A stretch of DNA of 64,000 nt from NCBI GenBank assembly GCA_949752795.1, contig OX457058.1, positions 159,095,353 to 159,159,352 on the forward strand, in the 5' to 3' direction. Source of the DNA: Hyperoodon ampullatus. Its lineage: Eukaryota; Chordata; Mammalia; Artiodactyla; Ziphiidae. The notes beneath the pieces are model-generated. The model saw only the letters and a list, made by a program, of their open reading frames with translations. It was not told where the DNA came from and ran no database searches. Below, piece after piece: positions 51,410-62,022 of the stretch. Position 1 is the stretch's first letter. Every line of letters starts with the position of its first letter. The translations under genes were made by a program, and so were the position numbers.

Positions 51410-51902
51410 TGTGGTAGGCTGAATAATGGCCCCAAAGATGTCCAGGTTCTAATACCTGGAACCTGTGAATCTTGCCCTATATGACAAAAGAGGTTGCCAG
51501 ATATTATTGAATTAAAGATCTTGAGATGAGGAGATTATCTTGGATTATCTGGTTGGGATCTAAATGCCATCACAAGTGTCCTTATAAGAGGGAGGCAGAG
51601 GGGAATTTGACCCAAAAGAATAAGGCAATGTGACCACTGAATCAGGATGCTCACTGCTGGCTTTAAGATGGAGGGAGGGACCAAGAATCAACACGTGCCT
51701 AGAATGCAGCTCTAGAAGCTGGAAAGGGTGAGGAAAAGAGTCTTCCTAGAGCCTCTGGAGGGAGCATGACTCTGACAACACCTTGAATTTGGCCCAGTGA
51801 ACCTGATATTGGACTTCTGACCTCCAGAACTGTAAGAGAATAAATTGTGTTGTTTTAAGCCACCGAGTTTTTGGTAATTTGTTACAGCAATGATAAGAGA
51901 CT
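51410..51902 (+). mobile_element. MLT1 LTR (MaLR), near complete
   Basis: Starts TGTGGTAGGCTGAATAATGG. Then CCAGGTTCTAATACCTGGAA, CTTGAGATGAGGAGATTATC, AAGTGTCCTTATAAGAGGGA, AGCTCTAGAAGCTGGAAAGG, CTGACCTCCAGAACTGTAAG, AGAATAAATTGTGTTGTTTT and AAGCCACCGAGTTTTTGGTA, ending near TTACAGCAATGATAAGAGA. The AATAAA is the LTR polyadenylation signal. Sense orientation. Confidence 0.95.
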
Positions 51903-51904
51903 CT

Positions 51905-52730
51905 CAGTGAACATACCAAGGTACAGGACTTAGCTTTCAGGTTGCAGTCACAGAAGGCAATCCTCAGCTACCATATCCTTTTTTGGGATGCACTCATGTG
52001 AGCCAGGATATGAGACTGATGCATAAAATCACAATGACAACTCATCAATTTTCCATGAGAGATCTAACTCTCCTGTTGACTGGAAGACATGTCAAACTGA
52101 CCAGTCTATTTTCTCCCTATAAACAGGCTTGGGAAATCAGTCCACAGTCAGGATGCCAGTATAGTGATTTATAATTACAAAAATAAAATTCTGCCACACA
52201 GATGGGAATCTTCCAACATTTTCACAAGCAGCCCATTTTCCACCCTCCAACAGACAAATCTGGAAAGACAAATCATAGCTGAAGGTTGTTTATGCAACAC
52301 TGACTCTGAACAAGGGCAGTTAGATTAATTACTTGCTGAATGGTGACAGACTTTGAGAATGAAGCACTTGAATTCCTTTGGCTAGAATCTTATTATCCAT
52401 CTTCCTTGTAGGGAAGACCTTGCCACAGAGCCAGGATAGGTGTGCTTGTTTTGTAAGATTCCCTCCCTCCTAGTCCATATCTGGATGGTCGATAACAAAT
52501 TAACCCCTGTGATTTTTTTCTTATGTGAGTATCCATCCTTCCACCTATTTTGGGGGCTATGTGGAGCTTTCATTCTATCCAGAGTTGAGTCTTGCTGGCA
52601 TAGAACCCACTTAGTTTCTTTAAAGTAGCTTTACGTATCTCATTATGTGTTGACATAATAATAAAATGGACAATCGTATTTTCCTTCAAGTTGTGGTAGA
52701 GAGATATGCTTCAATGTTTTTCCATAAACT
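51905..52730. other. No gene or repeat recognised
   Basis: Unique-looking DNA, short ORFs only. Confidence 0.4.
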
Positions 52731-52734
52731 AATA

Positions 52735-52825
52735 ACAAATCTTGTGAGGATCATACAAGGTAATGTATAAAAGAGGCTCAGCTCTGGTCTATAGAGAGGG
52801 CAATCAATAAACGTCACTTCTCATG
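52735..52825 (+). repeat. MIR 3' fragment
   Basis: CTTGTGAGGATCATACAAGG, TAATGTATAAAAGAGGCTCA and GCAATCAATAAACGTCACTT match the MIR 3' end. Confidence 0.6.
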
Positions 52826-52829
52826 TCAT

Positions 52830-53415
52830 ATTCCCCGAGTGCCTGGAGTGTAGTATGGTGTAAGGATATGTTGGAAGGTTAAAATTCAGAATGAGAACAT
52901 CAGAACCTGTCATTCTCTGACAGTCTTAAACATCTCAGGGAAGCAGAAAACCCAGCATTTAGAGCTCCGTTTCTTTGTTCTTTTGATGGAACATATATTG
53001 TTCATGAAAGAAATCTATTTTTTTCTATTTCACTCGGATCTAACTATAGAGATACTTTCAGGCAGGGACAAGATTTTATTATTACAGAGACTTATGAAAT
53101 TCTCAGTAGGCAAACACATCTTTAAAAGACAGTGTCTTCATTTTACATGTTGATATATTGTAGAAAAATAAACTTAAATGATAAATGTATTTCATTTAAA
53201 GTTTGTAAATCATATTTTTATATAATAGCCATCTTTCCCCACATATATTACAACTCCTGAAGTATATTCCTATCAATAAATTGAATGCTGGAGAATAAAA
53301 ATATTCATCCTCAAGGATGTAGCAAACTTAAAATTATATAATTAACCAGATACTAATAATTTCATAATAAAACATTCTCGCAAATTGTCCTATACAGTAC
53401 TATACTTAGGGCACA
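52830..53415. other. No feature recognised
   Basis: AT-rich unique-looking sequence. Confidence 0.4.
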
Positions 53416-53419
53416 ATGT

Positions 53420-53530
53420 AGCAGAAAGAAATGATCTCAGATTTCAAAGCCAGACAGATATGGTTTTAAATGCTGGTTTGGCATAAAGTGTTCATCTCTA
53501 AAATGATGCTGATAAATAAAATCATGTAGG
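53420..53530 (+). repeat. Possible MIR
   Basis: TTCAAAGCCAGACAGATATG, GTTTTAAATGCTGGTTTGGC and CATCTCTAAAATGATGCTGA loosely follow MIR. Confidence 0.4.
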
Positions 53531-53534
53531 TAGA

Positions 53535-54970
53535 TAACCTGGTTTATAATTATTTGTTAATAATAATGAGAAAAACAGCTGCATTTTCTTGATGATGATA
53601 CAGATAAATTCAATAATGTATGGGACTAGAAAGTTGACAGTGGTTTATGGGAAGAGAAAAAACCTTTTATAGAAAAATACATAACTGTTTTTTTTCCATT
53701 TTTAAGTTTATCAACTTTAAATAGTCTTTTCCCCTATACCTATCTTTTTCTCTTACCTGTTCTCTCTAGACATGTTTAATCGAGGTAGTGATTTCAACTG
53801 TAATAGAGATAATGTGTTGTACCTGATACTTAAAATAAAGAAGCACTTTTTTTTTAAATTTAAGAATTAGGGAAGAAAATGCATTTTAGTATCATGGAAA
53901 ACTGCAGGCATTATTCCAAGGACTTACATCAAATCACCTGGTAGTGAGCTAAGTCACTGTTTGGTGTCACTTGGTTACAGGAAATGAGGGACAAGGATTC
54001 TGGGAAAAAACAGGAGTGTTTTGTTACCTAATCTTCTAGAATTTCTGGAAAAGAGTTAGTTAACGGAAGTCTTCCTTCACCTGAGTGTCTGCCTCCTAAA
54101 CACAACAGCTCACATTTTCATATTGTCTTCCTATAGTATTTGATGCAATCACCTCAAACACAGAGTAAAGACAGTTGTACAGATAGTATTATTATACCCC
54201 CTTCCCTTTCTAATTTGTTATATTTTATTTTGTTTTACAGCTGAGGCAGCAGACACTCAATTTATTAGATAATTTTCCAAGTTAATTTAATTGAACTCTG
54301 GATAAGAGTTTCCTTTCACTAGAAAAGTACCTGGTTCAATTATTTGTAGATAAAGTGAGTGGATCAAGGAAGTGGGCAATGGATGAGAGAATTAGACTGA
54401 AGCTTCTAGAACACAGACTGTAGGTAGCACCAAGATGAATGATTAAATTAATGCTAGAAATAGTTTCTTTATGTCACAAAAAATTTCACCACTGTGCAAA
54501 GAGTAGGGATAACCCAGGCTACTAAGTATTATTACCATGTGACCCTGGGAATAGTTGGGTCATGAACTCCAGGTACTTTTCCTTCTCACTTAACAGTATT
54601 GAAGTGTGTATTAACAATATTAAAGTATTAAAGACCCCCTGTGGAATCTGTGAATTTATTAAAAATTGTGGCTATTACTATTACGGAGGGCAACCATAAC
54701 TGAAGAAAACATATATAATATGGAAACATAATTCAGAATTGGATTGAGATTAATAGGGTAGCATCTTGCATAGAAAATGTACACAAAAAATAAATCTGCT
54801 TGTCTTATACATTTACCTAAATTCACAATTCAAGTAAATTCCTACACAAAGATTTTTTTATAATCTCCATCCCATCCACCAAACAGTTCAAGTTCTCCTT
54901 TACTGTCCCTTTTTCTCCAAATCTAGAAGTCTTCTGTCAAACCTGAATAGAATATAATAGGGATAGAAAC
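53535..54970. other. No gene or clear repeat recognised
   Basis: 1.4 kb of AT-rich unique-looking DNA. No ORF of interest. Confidence 0.45.
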
Positions 54971-54974
54971 CCCT

Positions 54975-55205
54975 ACAGAGGTTAAGAGCTTAGCTCTGGA
55001 ATTGTATAGGTTTGCTTCTGAATTCCAGTCTGACTATTTCTGAGCTGTGTGAACTTTGACATGTTACTGAGCCTCAATTTCCTTGTCTATAAAACTGACC
55101 TAATAATAAAACCCACCTTAAGGGGCTGCTGTGATGAATATTCATTACTGAGGGTAAAAATCTAAGCACCATGCCTGACATACAGTAAGCACTCAATAAA
55201 TGATG
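54975..55205 (+). repeat. MIR, near full length
   Basis: GGTTAAGAGCTTAGCTCTGG, TTCTGAGCTGTGTGAACTTT, ACTGAGCCTCAATTTCCTTG, TAAGGGGCTGCTGTGATGAA, CATGCCTGACATACAGTAAG and CACTCAATAAATGATGGG cover most of MIR. Confidence 0.92.
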
Positions 55206-55304
55206 GGTCCACTGTCCACTACTGTTTCCAGTGCTAATGAGGTTTTATTTGGTAATCACGTGTTTTTTAGGTTTAAATGCTTTCATCTTCTTATCTCTGC
55301 TTTA

Positions 55305-55390
55305 TCAATTTGTTCATTCATTTGTTAATTCAACAAATATTTTTAGTACTTATTCTTTCAGAAGGTCCCATGTGATCAATTTCAGGAGAA
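55305..55390 (-). repeat. L2 3' end, reverse
   Basis: TTGTTCATTCATTTGTTAAT, TCAACAAATATTTTTAGTAC and TTATTCTTTCAGAAG match the reversed L2 terminus. Confidence 0.6.
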
Positions 55391-55460
55391 TCATCAGAAA
55401 GAGATCAGGAAAGGCTAAGGTGAAAGGACTAATGGTGTTCTTGTGCTCCCTTCTGCTTTT

Positions 55461-55781
55461 CTTTTTTCTTTTTTTATACATTTATTTATTTATTTTTGGC
55501 TGAGTTGGGTCTTGGTTGCTGCGCGCGGGCTTTCTCTAGTTGTGGCGAGTTGGGGCTACTCTTTGTTGCGGTGCGCAGGCTTCTCATTGCGGTGGCTTCT
55601 CTTGTTGTGGAGCACGGGCTCTAGGCGTGGACTTCAGTAGTTGTGGCTCGCAGGCTCAGTAGTTGTGGCGCATGGGTTTAGTTGCTCCACGGCATGTGGG
55701 ATCTTCCCAGACCAGGGCTCGAACCTGTGTCCCCTACATTGGTGGGTGGATTCTTAACCACTGTGTCACCAGGGAAGCTCT
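55461..55781 (-). mobile_element. Long CHR-type SINE, reverse
   Basis: Begins with T-rich TTTATACATTTATTTATTTA, then GGTTGCTGCGCGCGGGCTTT, CATTGCGGTGGCTTCTCTTG, TAGTTGTGGCTCGCAGGCTC and GGATCTTCCCAGACCAGGGC, ending GTGTCACCAGGGAAGC. Flanks TTCTGCTTTT (55451) and TTCTGCTTT (55782) form a probable 9-bp TSD. Same long class as 51-383, opposite strand. Confidence 0.95.
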
Positions 55782-55790
55782 TTCTGCTTT

Positions 55791-56535
55791 GTTTTTGATG
55801 AGTAATCACTGTTTAATAAAAATTCACCTGCCATGAATTCCATCACATGCCCCTAAAGATATAAGGCAAATGTAAATGTTACAGTGTAACCTGTGTTATC
55901 TGGATTTTTTTTTGGTTATTAAATATTTTTCTAATTCTTCATAATTCTCTGTGTCTCCAGAGAAAGCTGTTTCATTTTATTTTTGGCCCAAATCACTTGT
56001 ATGAGAGCCTAAGTTTGTTTTTAAAGAGCCAGCATTAGAGCTGGACCTCAGAAGCGTACCCTAACCGGAGACATAAACTGAAAACCAAATAGGAAGAGGA
56101 GACTTTTCTTCACAGAGTATTTCCCTAAGGAGAGCCCCTCTAAATTCTGAGATCCCTAAAAGATGACTTAATTTGGAGTCAGAACTCTTTACTCCATGCC
56201 CAAAGGGACATATTGTATTTGAAAATATCTCTTTTATCAACTTGATTATTTTTATGCCAAACTTTTGAATGAACCCTTTACCATGAGCAAGGTGGAATTG
56301 ACAAGGCAACCAACGCTCTTAGACTGTAGAGCACCAAGCCAGTGTGACCTTCATTTCTCCTAATTGCCTTTCTCTTATTAATCTTGATCTATCTATTATT
56401 GATTGTACCATTATACTATGCTTCTAATGACTTTGCCTGGAAAGATCAGAAGTTTATTTAATATTTGGAACACTCCTTAGAGGAAGCACTTGAAAATAAG
56501 AGTATTAATTAAAGGTAGCATTTCTCAGGCCTTCC
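55791..56535. other. No feature recognised
   Basis: Unique-looking DNA. Confidence 0.4.
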
Positions 56536-56539
56536 CAAC

Positions 56540-56800
56540 TGTTGCTTCTACTCAAATCCTAGCCATCTCTTAAAGTGTAGCTTAACTGCTATATCCTCCA
56601 CAAGCTTTCTTGTACTATGCCAGTTGAACGACTATATTTTTGCTCTTATTATTCACTTGACTCAATTGGAATTTAGTATTCCACTCTAATCTATGGTAAA
56701 TTATTTGTATAGATTGTCTAAGGTCCGTCACTGAGTTGTAAGCTCTTGGAAATCAGAGATAAGACTTATTCTCAGTGTATTCTCATAGTAATAGACATTT
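56540..56800 (+). repeat. L2 fragment
   Basis: CAAATCCTAGCCATCTCTTA, AAGTGTAGCTTAACTGCTAT, CACTGAGTTGTAAGCTCTTG and AATCAGAGATAAGACTTATT follow sense L2 in its 3' region. Confidence 0.6.
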
Positions 56801-56839
56801 TTCTCTCTGTCAGCAGTAAATTTTAATTGTAATTATATT

Positions 56840-57035
56840 GATAATGTTAATGTCATTTTATACTTTTATCATTTGTTGGGTTTTACAAAATATTTCCATG
56901 TACATTATCATTTTAGAACCTCCTAACTTCCAATTGCCCTGTGAGTGAAGTATTTAATTTTATAGATGAGGAAATATAATCAAATGAATACTTAAGTTAC
57001 TTATTAAGAGTCATGACATACCATAGAATATTAAT
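56840..57035 (-). repeat. MIR-family fragment, reverse
   Basis: TTTTACAAAATATTTCCATG, TACATTATCATTTTAGAACC, CAATTGCCCTGTGAGTGAAG and TTTATAGATGAGGAAATATA resemble the reversed MIR. Confidence 0.6.
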
Positions 57036-57039
57036 TATT

Positions 57040-57855
57040 AAGTAGGGAGACTTTATTGTTGTTATTATCTCAACTCTGACTTTCCTTTATTGTGGTTAAT
57101 ACATAAACATAGAAATAGACTTAAACATTTCTATTCTTTAGAAGATCCAAGAAGGATCAAGACTATGGGATGAAAGGGGTCAGGTTATGCGTGAATTCTT
57201 ATTTTTGTACATGCATATGCTCTTCCTTCCAGTAGGGAAAAGAAAGAGTGGGAAAAGGCAGGGCCACTGGTAGCACATATATGAATTATAAAAAAGTCAC
57301 CCCCCTGGGTAGATGCAGCACTGGGTTGACGCATGGAGCCATTTTCCTCCTTTGCCCAGTGTCCTTGGACATGAGCAGCCTGTTTGTGCACAGTAACCCA
57401 GGATAAATGATGAGAGAAAGGTGGCTGTGGAAGTGTCCAAAGTAGATACTGATATAGAAGCAATAAATGATACTGGAGAACTTTGTTGAGAGGTTCAGTA
57501 AAGGAAGGCGCATAAACTAACAGGAACATTTAGAAATACTTTTTTGGCATAGAGTAGGAATCATTCTGTTATGGCTCTTTAGACCCATGTACTCTGGAAC
57601 TATAATTCTTTTTAATAAGTAGAGAACAGAATTTAGAAAAGATAATTCTATTTTGACCTCAAGTCAGATACTTGAGATGCTAAAATATTACAAATCTTTC
57701 AGTATATGAGTTATTTTCATCATGTGTCTGTCCCATTCTTAAAAAATGCCTTTGAAAATTTAAAAAGGAAAAACCATCCTCTTTCCAGAAAAAAAGACAT
57801 TAACACATAAGTATTTCACAATTAATTTCAGTGTTGGATTCATTCTTGAGTTTGG
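57040..57855. other. No gene recognised
   Basis: Two overlapping minus-strand ORFs (114 and 75 codons, about 57185-57529) have no shared protein pattern and are probably chance. Confidence 0.4.
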
Positions 57856-57859
57856 TGGA

Positions 57860-57962
57860 GTGTTTCCAAACCTAGCTAATCATCACAGTTATTGGAGGTC
57901 CTTTAAAACTTGCAGATTACCTGCCTCTGCTCTAGCAGATTCTGATTGATAAGTTCTGGAAA
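57860..57962 (+). repeat. MER5A-like fragment
   Basis: TTCCAAACCTAGCTAATCAT, GGAGGTCCTTTAAAACTTGC and GCAGATTCTGATTGATAAGT recall hAT-Charlie MER5A (AATCACCTGGRGRGCTTTTAAAA... GATTCTGATTTAATAGGTCTGG). Confidence 0.5.
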
Positions 57963-57964
57963 AA

Positions 57965-59150
57965 GCCTTATATACTTGAATCATTTCCTTACATATAAGA
58001 TGAGATCAAAGGAAGACAAAAGTCAACAGATATGACAAGCAAAGTAGTTAAAGGCTGTTTTTACACCGTCGAACATAAATCAGTGGAGAAACTTGTACAA
58101 ATAAGTCAGGTGGCTGTTTGAAAAATACACTTCTGGAGTGACTTTATCATAAAAACTTTACTTTCATTTTGTCCATAATGGTCATGAAAATACATCATGG
58201 AAAGCTATGGGCATAGAAAGGGTTTGCAGAATATGGTATGGGGAAGAAAGGTTTGCAGGATATAACACAGAGGGGAAGTTTTTCTTTCCACTGTTGGTAG
58301 CATCTAGGAAGTACCTGGGAAACTGATCAACCTGGAGGCACAGAGACTTCTGGAAGATGATACTGTGTTTTCACTTTGTCAGGTTTTAGATAGTGTGAAT
58401 AGTTGAGTAAAAATATTCAGTTCATTTTGGATATAAAGCTAATTAATGAGTCATGAAAGGATGGTAAGCAATAATGAAATTATAAGCAACATTCTCTGAT
58501 GGAACAACAAAAATCTCTTAAAAGAAAGTTAACAGATTTGCAATGAGATGTTTTGAAATATTTAAAAAATTTCCCTCATGGATTATTTTCATTAGGAAAA
58601 CAAAATACACCGTTTGCAAGAACTGTTTCTTTGCTGTCTTAACCAGAGAAAATCTTTGTGTACAAAATATTAGCAGAATGTTAGAAATAAAAGCGTCCAA
58701 ATCTCCATCACCAGGTGTTAATTCCTTTCCTCTTTTTTTTCAGTTTAATAATGATTTCAAAGATTGATTCTACTTGCAGTTTTCAATATTAATTAATATT
58801 GTAAATACAACAAATTTATACATGTTGATGAAAATGCTAGGATATTAATGCAGGGAATTTTTCCATAAGGAGAAAATTTCTTTCTATAACTTGTCCCTCT
58901 TAAATATAACTTGTTGAGAAAAAGCTGTAAAGATGTTTTATAGCAGAACTAGGATAAGAAAATTCATTGAGCACACTTATATGTAAACAACTGAAGTAGC
59001 AGAGTATTATGGAGAATATCAATTTGAAGAGGTAGGATACCTGGATTCCGAGGTGTGTTATTTCTCTTCTGAGAGCCTCAGTTTTTATAAACCTGTACGT
59101 GGTGAAAAGTGTGTGTGCATGCACAGTGGGGATGTCATATCCTGGAAGAT
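57965..59150. other. No feature recognised
   Basis: AT-rich unique-looking DNA, with a weak MIR-like patch (CCTGGATTCCGAGGTGTG, GAGAGCCTCAGTTTTTATAA) near 59038-59093. Confidence 0.4.
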
Positions 59151-59154
59151 CACA

Positions 59155-59400
59155 CGTTTATTCAAGAAGCATTAATTGAGTGCCTACTTCATTTAAGTAT
59201 GATGGTAGACCCTGGAGATCCAGATGTGATAATGACTTAGCCCTCAAAAAGCATCTGAAGTCTAGTGGGGCAGCAAGATGGTAACTAAAGAAATTATAGG
59301 ACACCATGATATGGGGAGGATACAGAAGCAAGTGAAATGTATAGCGTTCTGTGAGAAGGAGAGCTTGAGGACTGCATGATTTCTGAGTTTCCTCCAACTA
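59155..59400 (-). repeat. L2 fragment, reverse
   Basis: TTTATTCAAGAAGCATTAAT, TGAGTGCCTACTTCATTTAA, GACCCTGGAGATCCAGATGT and TGAAGTCTAGTGGGGCAGCA follow the reversed L2 3' end. Confidence 0.75.
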
Positions 59401-59822
59401 CTTTTTAAGATGGATCCTTATTTAGGATTTGATGGTGCGTAGGAAAAGGGCCCAAAACATGGCAAGAAATGGGAGCCCAAACTGGTGGGGATGACTGAAT
59501 CTTTGGAGATTATGAACATCCAACTTTTATTCATTGTTGTGTCTAAACCTCCCTACTTCTCTAACCGTTTAGTAAAGTCTGCTCTGTGTACACTGGCCTC
59601 ATGCAAATGGTTGCTTTATAGGAATCAAGGGAAAGCAGCCAAGTTCCAAGTCTGATATGAAACAGAGATAAAGTAACATTCATAAGGCAACATGAACCTT
59701 AGATTTAAACTTAAACAGGATACTGAATCCAGAGGTGACTCTGAGAATTGTTAAGCAGGTGGGAATTTGCAGTAACCTCATGTTGGACTGCCATTGGTTT
59801 CTACAGAAGAAATAAGAATAAT

Positions 59823-60301
59823 TGTACTGGAAATTTTTCCATTTTTTTTTCTCTCTAGAATCACACTCTTCATGAATTTTCACCATGCTCTGTGCCCCAA
59901 GAAGCTAATAATCCTTATGGATTTTATCCAAGGGTTCTCTTGCCCTCTGACCTCTGATTTGGTTTGAACAATGGGAAGCACTAGCAGGCGGGTGGAAGGA
60001 GGGAGAAAAATGAGATGGGGAGTTTAGTTCCCTGATTTCCTTTCTGCAGAGTTCCATGGGTTGTTTGCCTCCATCTCCAGTGAGCACAGGTCTTGGCAGG
60101 AGGTCTTGTTTGACCGTCCCATGGTCCCTTCATTCCTAATGATGACAACAGCTCCCCTGCAGTTACTAGCCCCAGGGTGCTGCACTGCTCCCTGTGATTT
60201 CCTAACAAATGCCCGCACTTATAAAATAGTTTATTAAACTCTCCTCAAGATACCTACTTTGAATGTGCCAATTGTTTACTTTTGGAAGCCTGACTAGTAT
60301 A
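59823..60301 (+). mobile_element. Ancient LTR family, copy E
   Basis: Starts TGTACTGGAAATTTTTCCAT; contains CACCATGCTCTGTGCCCCAA, GGTTCTCTTGCCCTCTGACC, GAACAATGGGAAGCACTAGC, TACTAGCCCCAGGGTGCTGC, TTATAAAATAGTTTATTAAA and CTTTGAATGTGCCAATTGTT; ends CCTGACTAGTATA. Same family and orientation as copy D, opposite to copies A-C. No flanking duplication could be read. Confidence 0.78.
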
Positions 60302-60689
60302 GGTGTAAAAGATGTATACTTACATATACTTTGAGTCCTATCTAAATACTGATAAGCAGTATGGAAACACAAAAGTAAAAGAAAGATACAAAGGATAAAT
60401 AACTCAGAAATAGAAAATAATTGGTACTCAGTATGAAGGTAAAGTGAATAACACTATCACAGGGCACTACAATGAGTTCAGCGAAGTTTTTGGCAAATAA
60501 AATCATAGATATTTGTGTCACAGGGAATTAGTTCTATAACCTTATTTTGTAGATGAGAAACTTAGACCTTCCAGTAAGAAACTGATTTGCTCAGTTACCC
60601 TGTTTTTTAGTGGTGGAATATGTGTATGTCTAAATGTGTATGAGTGTGTATATGTGTGTGTGTGTGCACATTCTCTTATTTATTTATTT

Positions 60690-61085
60690 ATTTATTTTTA
60701 CCTATTTTTTTTTGTCTGAAATATTTGAGAGCAAGCCGCAGATGTCATAACCTTTCATATGCAAATTACTATACATTCATCTTCTAAGAACTAGGACATT
60801 CTGAGAAATAACCACAATAAAACTACTAAAGTCAGGATATTTAATTTTTATATAATACCCTTATCTAAATATAGGCCATTTTGCCAATTTTTAAATAATG
60901 TCCTTTATAGATTTTTGTTTGTTTTTGTTTTTCTTCAAGGAGCAAATCCAATAACAAGTACTTTATTTAGTCATTATGCCTCTTTAGTCTTCTTTCCTCT
61001 GGACTACTTTCTCAGCTTTTCATTATCTTTTATGACATTGATATTTTAGAAGACTACTAGCTAATTATTTCTGTAGAAATTCAAT
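60690..61085 (-). mobile_element. Old L1 (L1M), reverse
   Basis: GAGAGCAAGCCGCAGATGTC, GAACTAGGACATTCTGAGAA, ATAACCACAATAAAACTACT, AAATAATGTCCTTTATAGAT and GCCTCTTTAGTCTTCTTTCC run in the order of a reversed old L1. A (TTTA)n run precedes it and a (TG)n patch lies near 60650-60665. Confidence 0.72.
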
Positions 61086-61129
61086 TTATGTTTGGCTATT
61101 TACTTATTTATTTATTTAGAATTTTAGAA

Positions 61130-61267
61130 TTTTTTTTTTTTTTTTATACAGCAGGTTCTTATTAGTCATCTCAATAAATGCCTGTATGTCGATGGGCATT
61201 TAGGTTGCTTCCATGACCTGGCTATTGTAAATAGTGCTACAATGAACACTGGGGTGCATGTGTCTTT
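61130..61267 (-). mobile_element. L1 fragment, reverse, internally deleted
   Basis: A T16 tract, ATACAGCAGGTTCTTATTAG and TCATCT joined directly to CAATAAATGCCTGTATGTCG and ATGGGCATTTAGGTTGCTTC. In the neighbouring element (61268-62022) the same two parts lie about 340 bp apart, so this copy lost that interval. Confidence 0.8.
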
Positions 61268-62022
61268 TAAAAATTTTTTGTTTATTTATTTGTTTGTTTA
61301 TTTAATTTTTGATTTTTATCTTATTTATTTTTTTATACAGCAGGTTCTTATTAGTCATCAATTTTATATACATCAGCGTATACACGTCAATCCCAATCGC
61401 CCAGTTCATCACACCACCACCCCCAGCCCCCACTGCTTTCCCCCCTTGGTGTCCATACGTTTGTTCTCTACATCTGTGTCTCAGTTTCTTCCCTGCAAAC
61501 CAGTTCATCTGTATCATTTTTCTAGGTTCCACATATATGTATTAATATACAATATTTGTTTTTCTCTTTCTGACGTACTTCAGTCTGTATGACAAGTCTC
61601 TAGATCCATCCACATCTCAACAAATGGCCCAATTTCATTCTTTTTTATGGCTCAGTAATATTCCATTGTATATATGTACCATATCTTCTTTAACCATTCA
61701 TCTGTTGATGGGCATTTAGGTTGCTTCCATGACCTGGCTATTGTAAATAGTGCTGCAATGAACATTGGGGTTCATGAGTCTTTTTGAATTATGGTTTTCT
61801 CTGGGTATATGCCCAGTAGTGGGATTGCTGGATCATATGGTAATTTTATTTTTGGTTCTTTAAGGAACATCCATACTGTTCTCCATAGTGGCTGTATCAA
61901 TTTACATTCCCATCAACAGTGCAAAAGGGTTCCCTTTTCTCCACACCCTCTCCAGCATTTGTTGTTTCTAGATTTTCTGATGTCGCCCATTCTAAGTGGT
62001 GTGAGGTGATACCTCATTGTAG
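61268..62022 (-). mobile_element. L1 3' end with ORF2 C-terminal region, reverse
   Basis: TTATACAGCAGGTTCTTATT, CGTCAATCCCAATCGCCCAG, TTCATCACACCACCACCCCC, TAATATTCCATTGTATATAT, CATTTAGGTTGCTTCCATGA, CCCAGTAGTGGGATTGCTGG and CCTTTTCTCCACACCCTCTC. On the minus strand this is the last part of ORF2 with stops, then the 3' UTR. It breaks off at ACCTCATTGTAG where the next L1's T tract starts. Confidence 0.88.
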
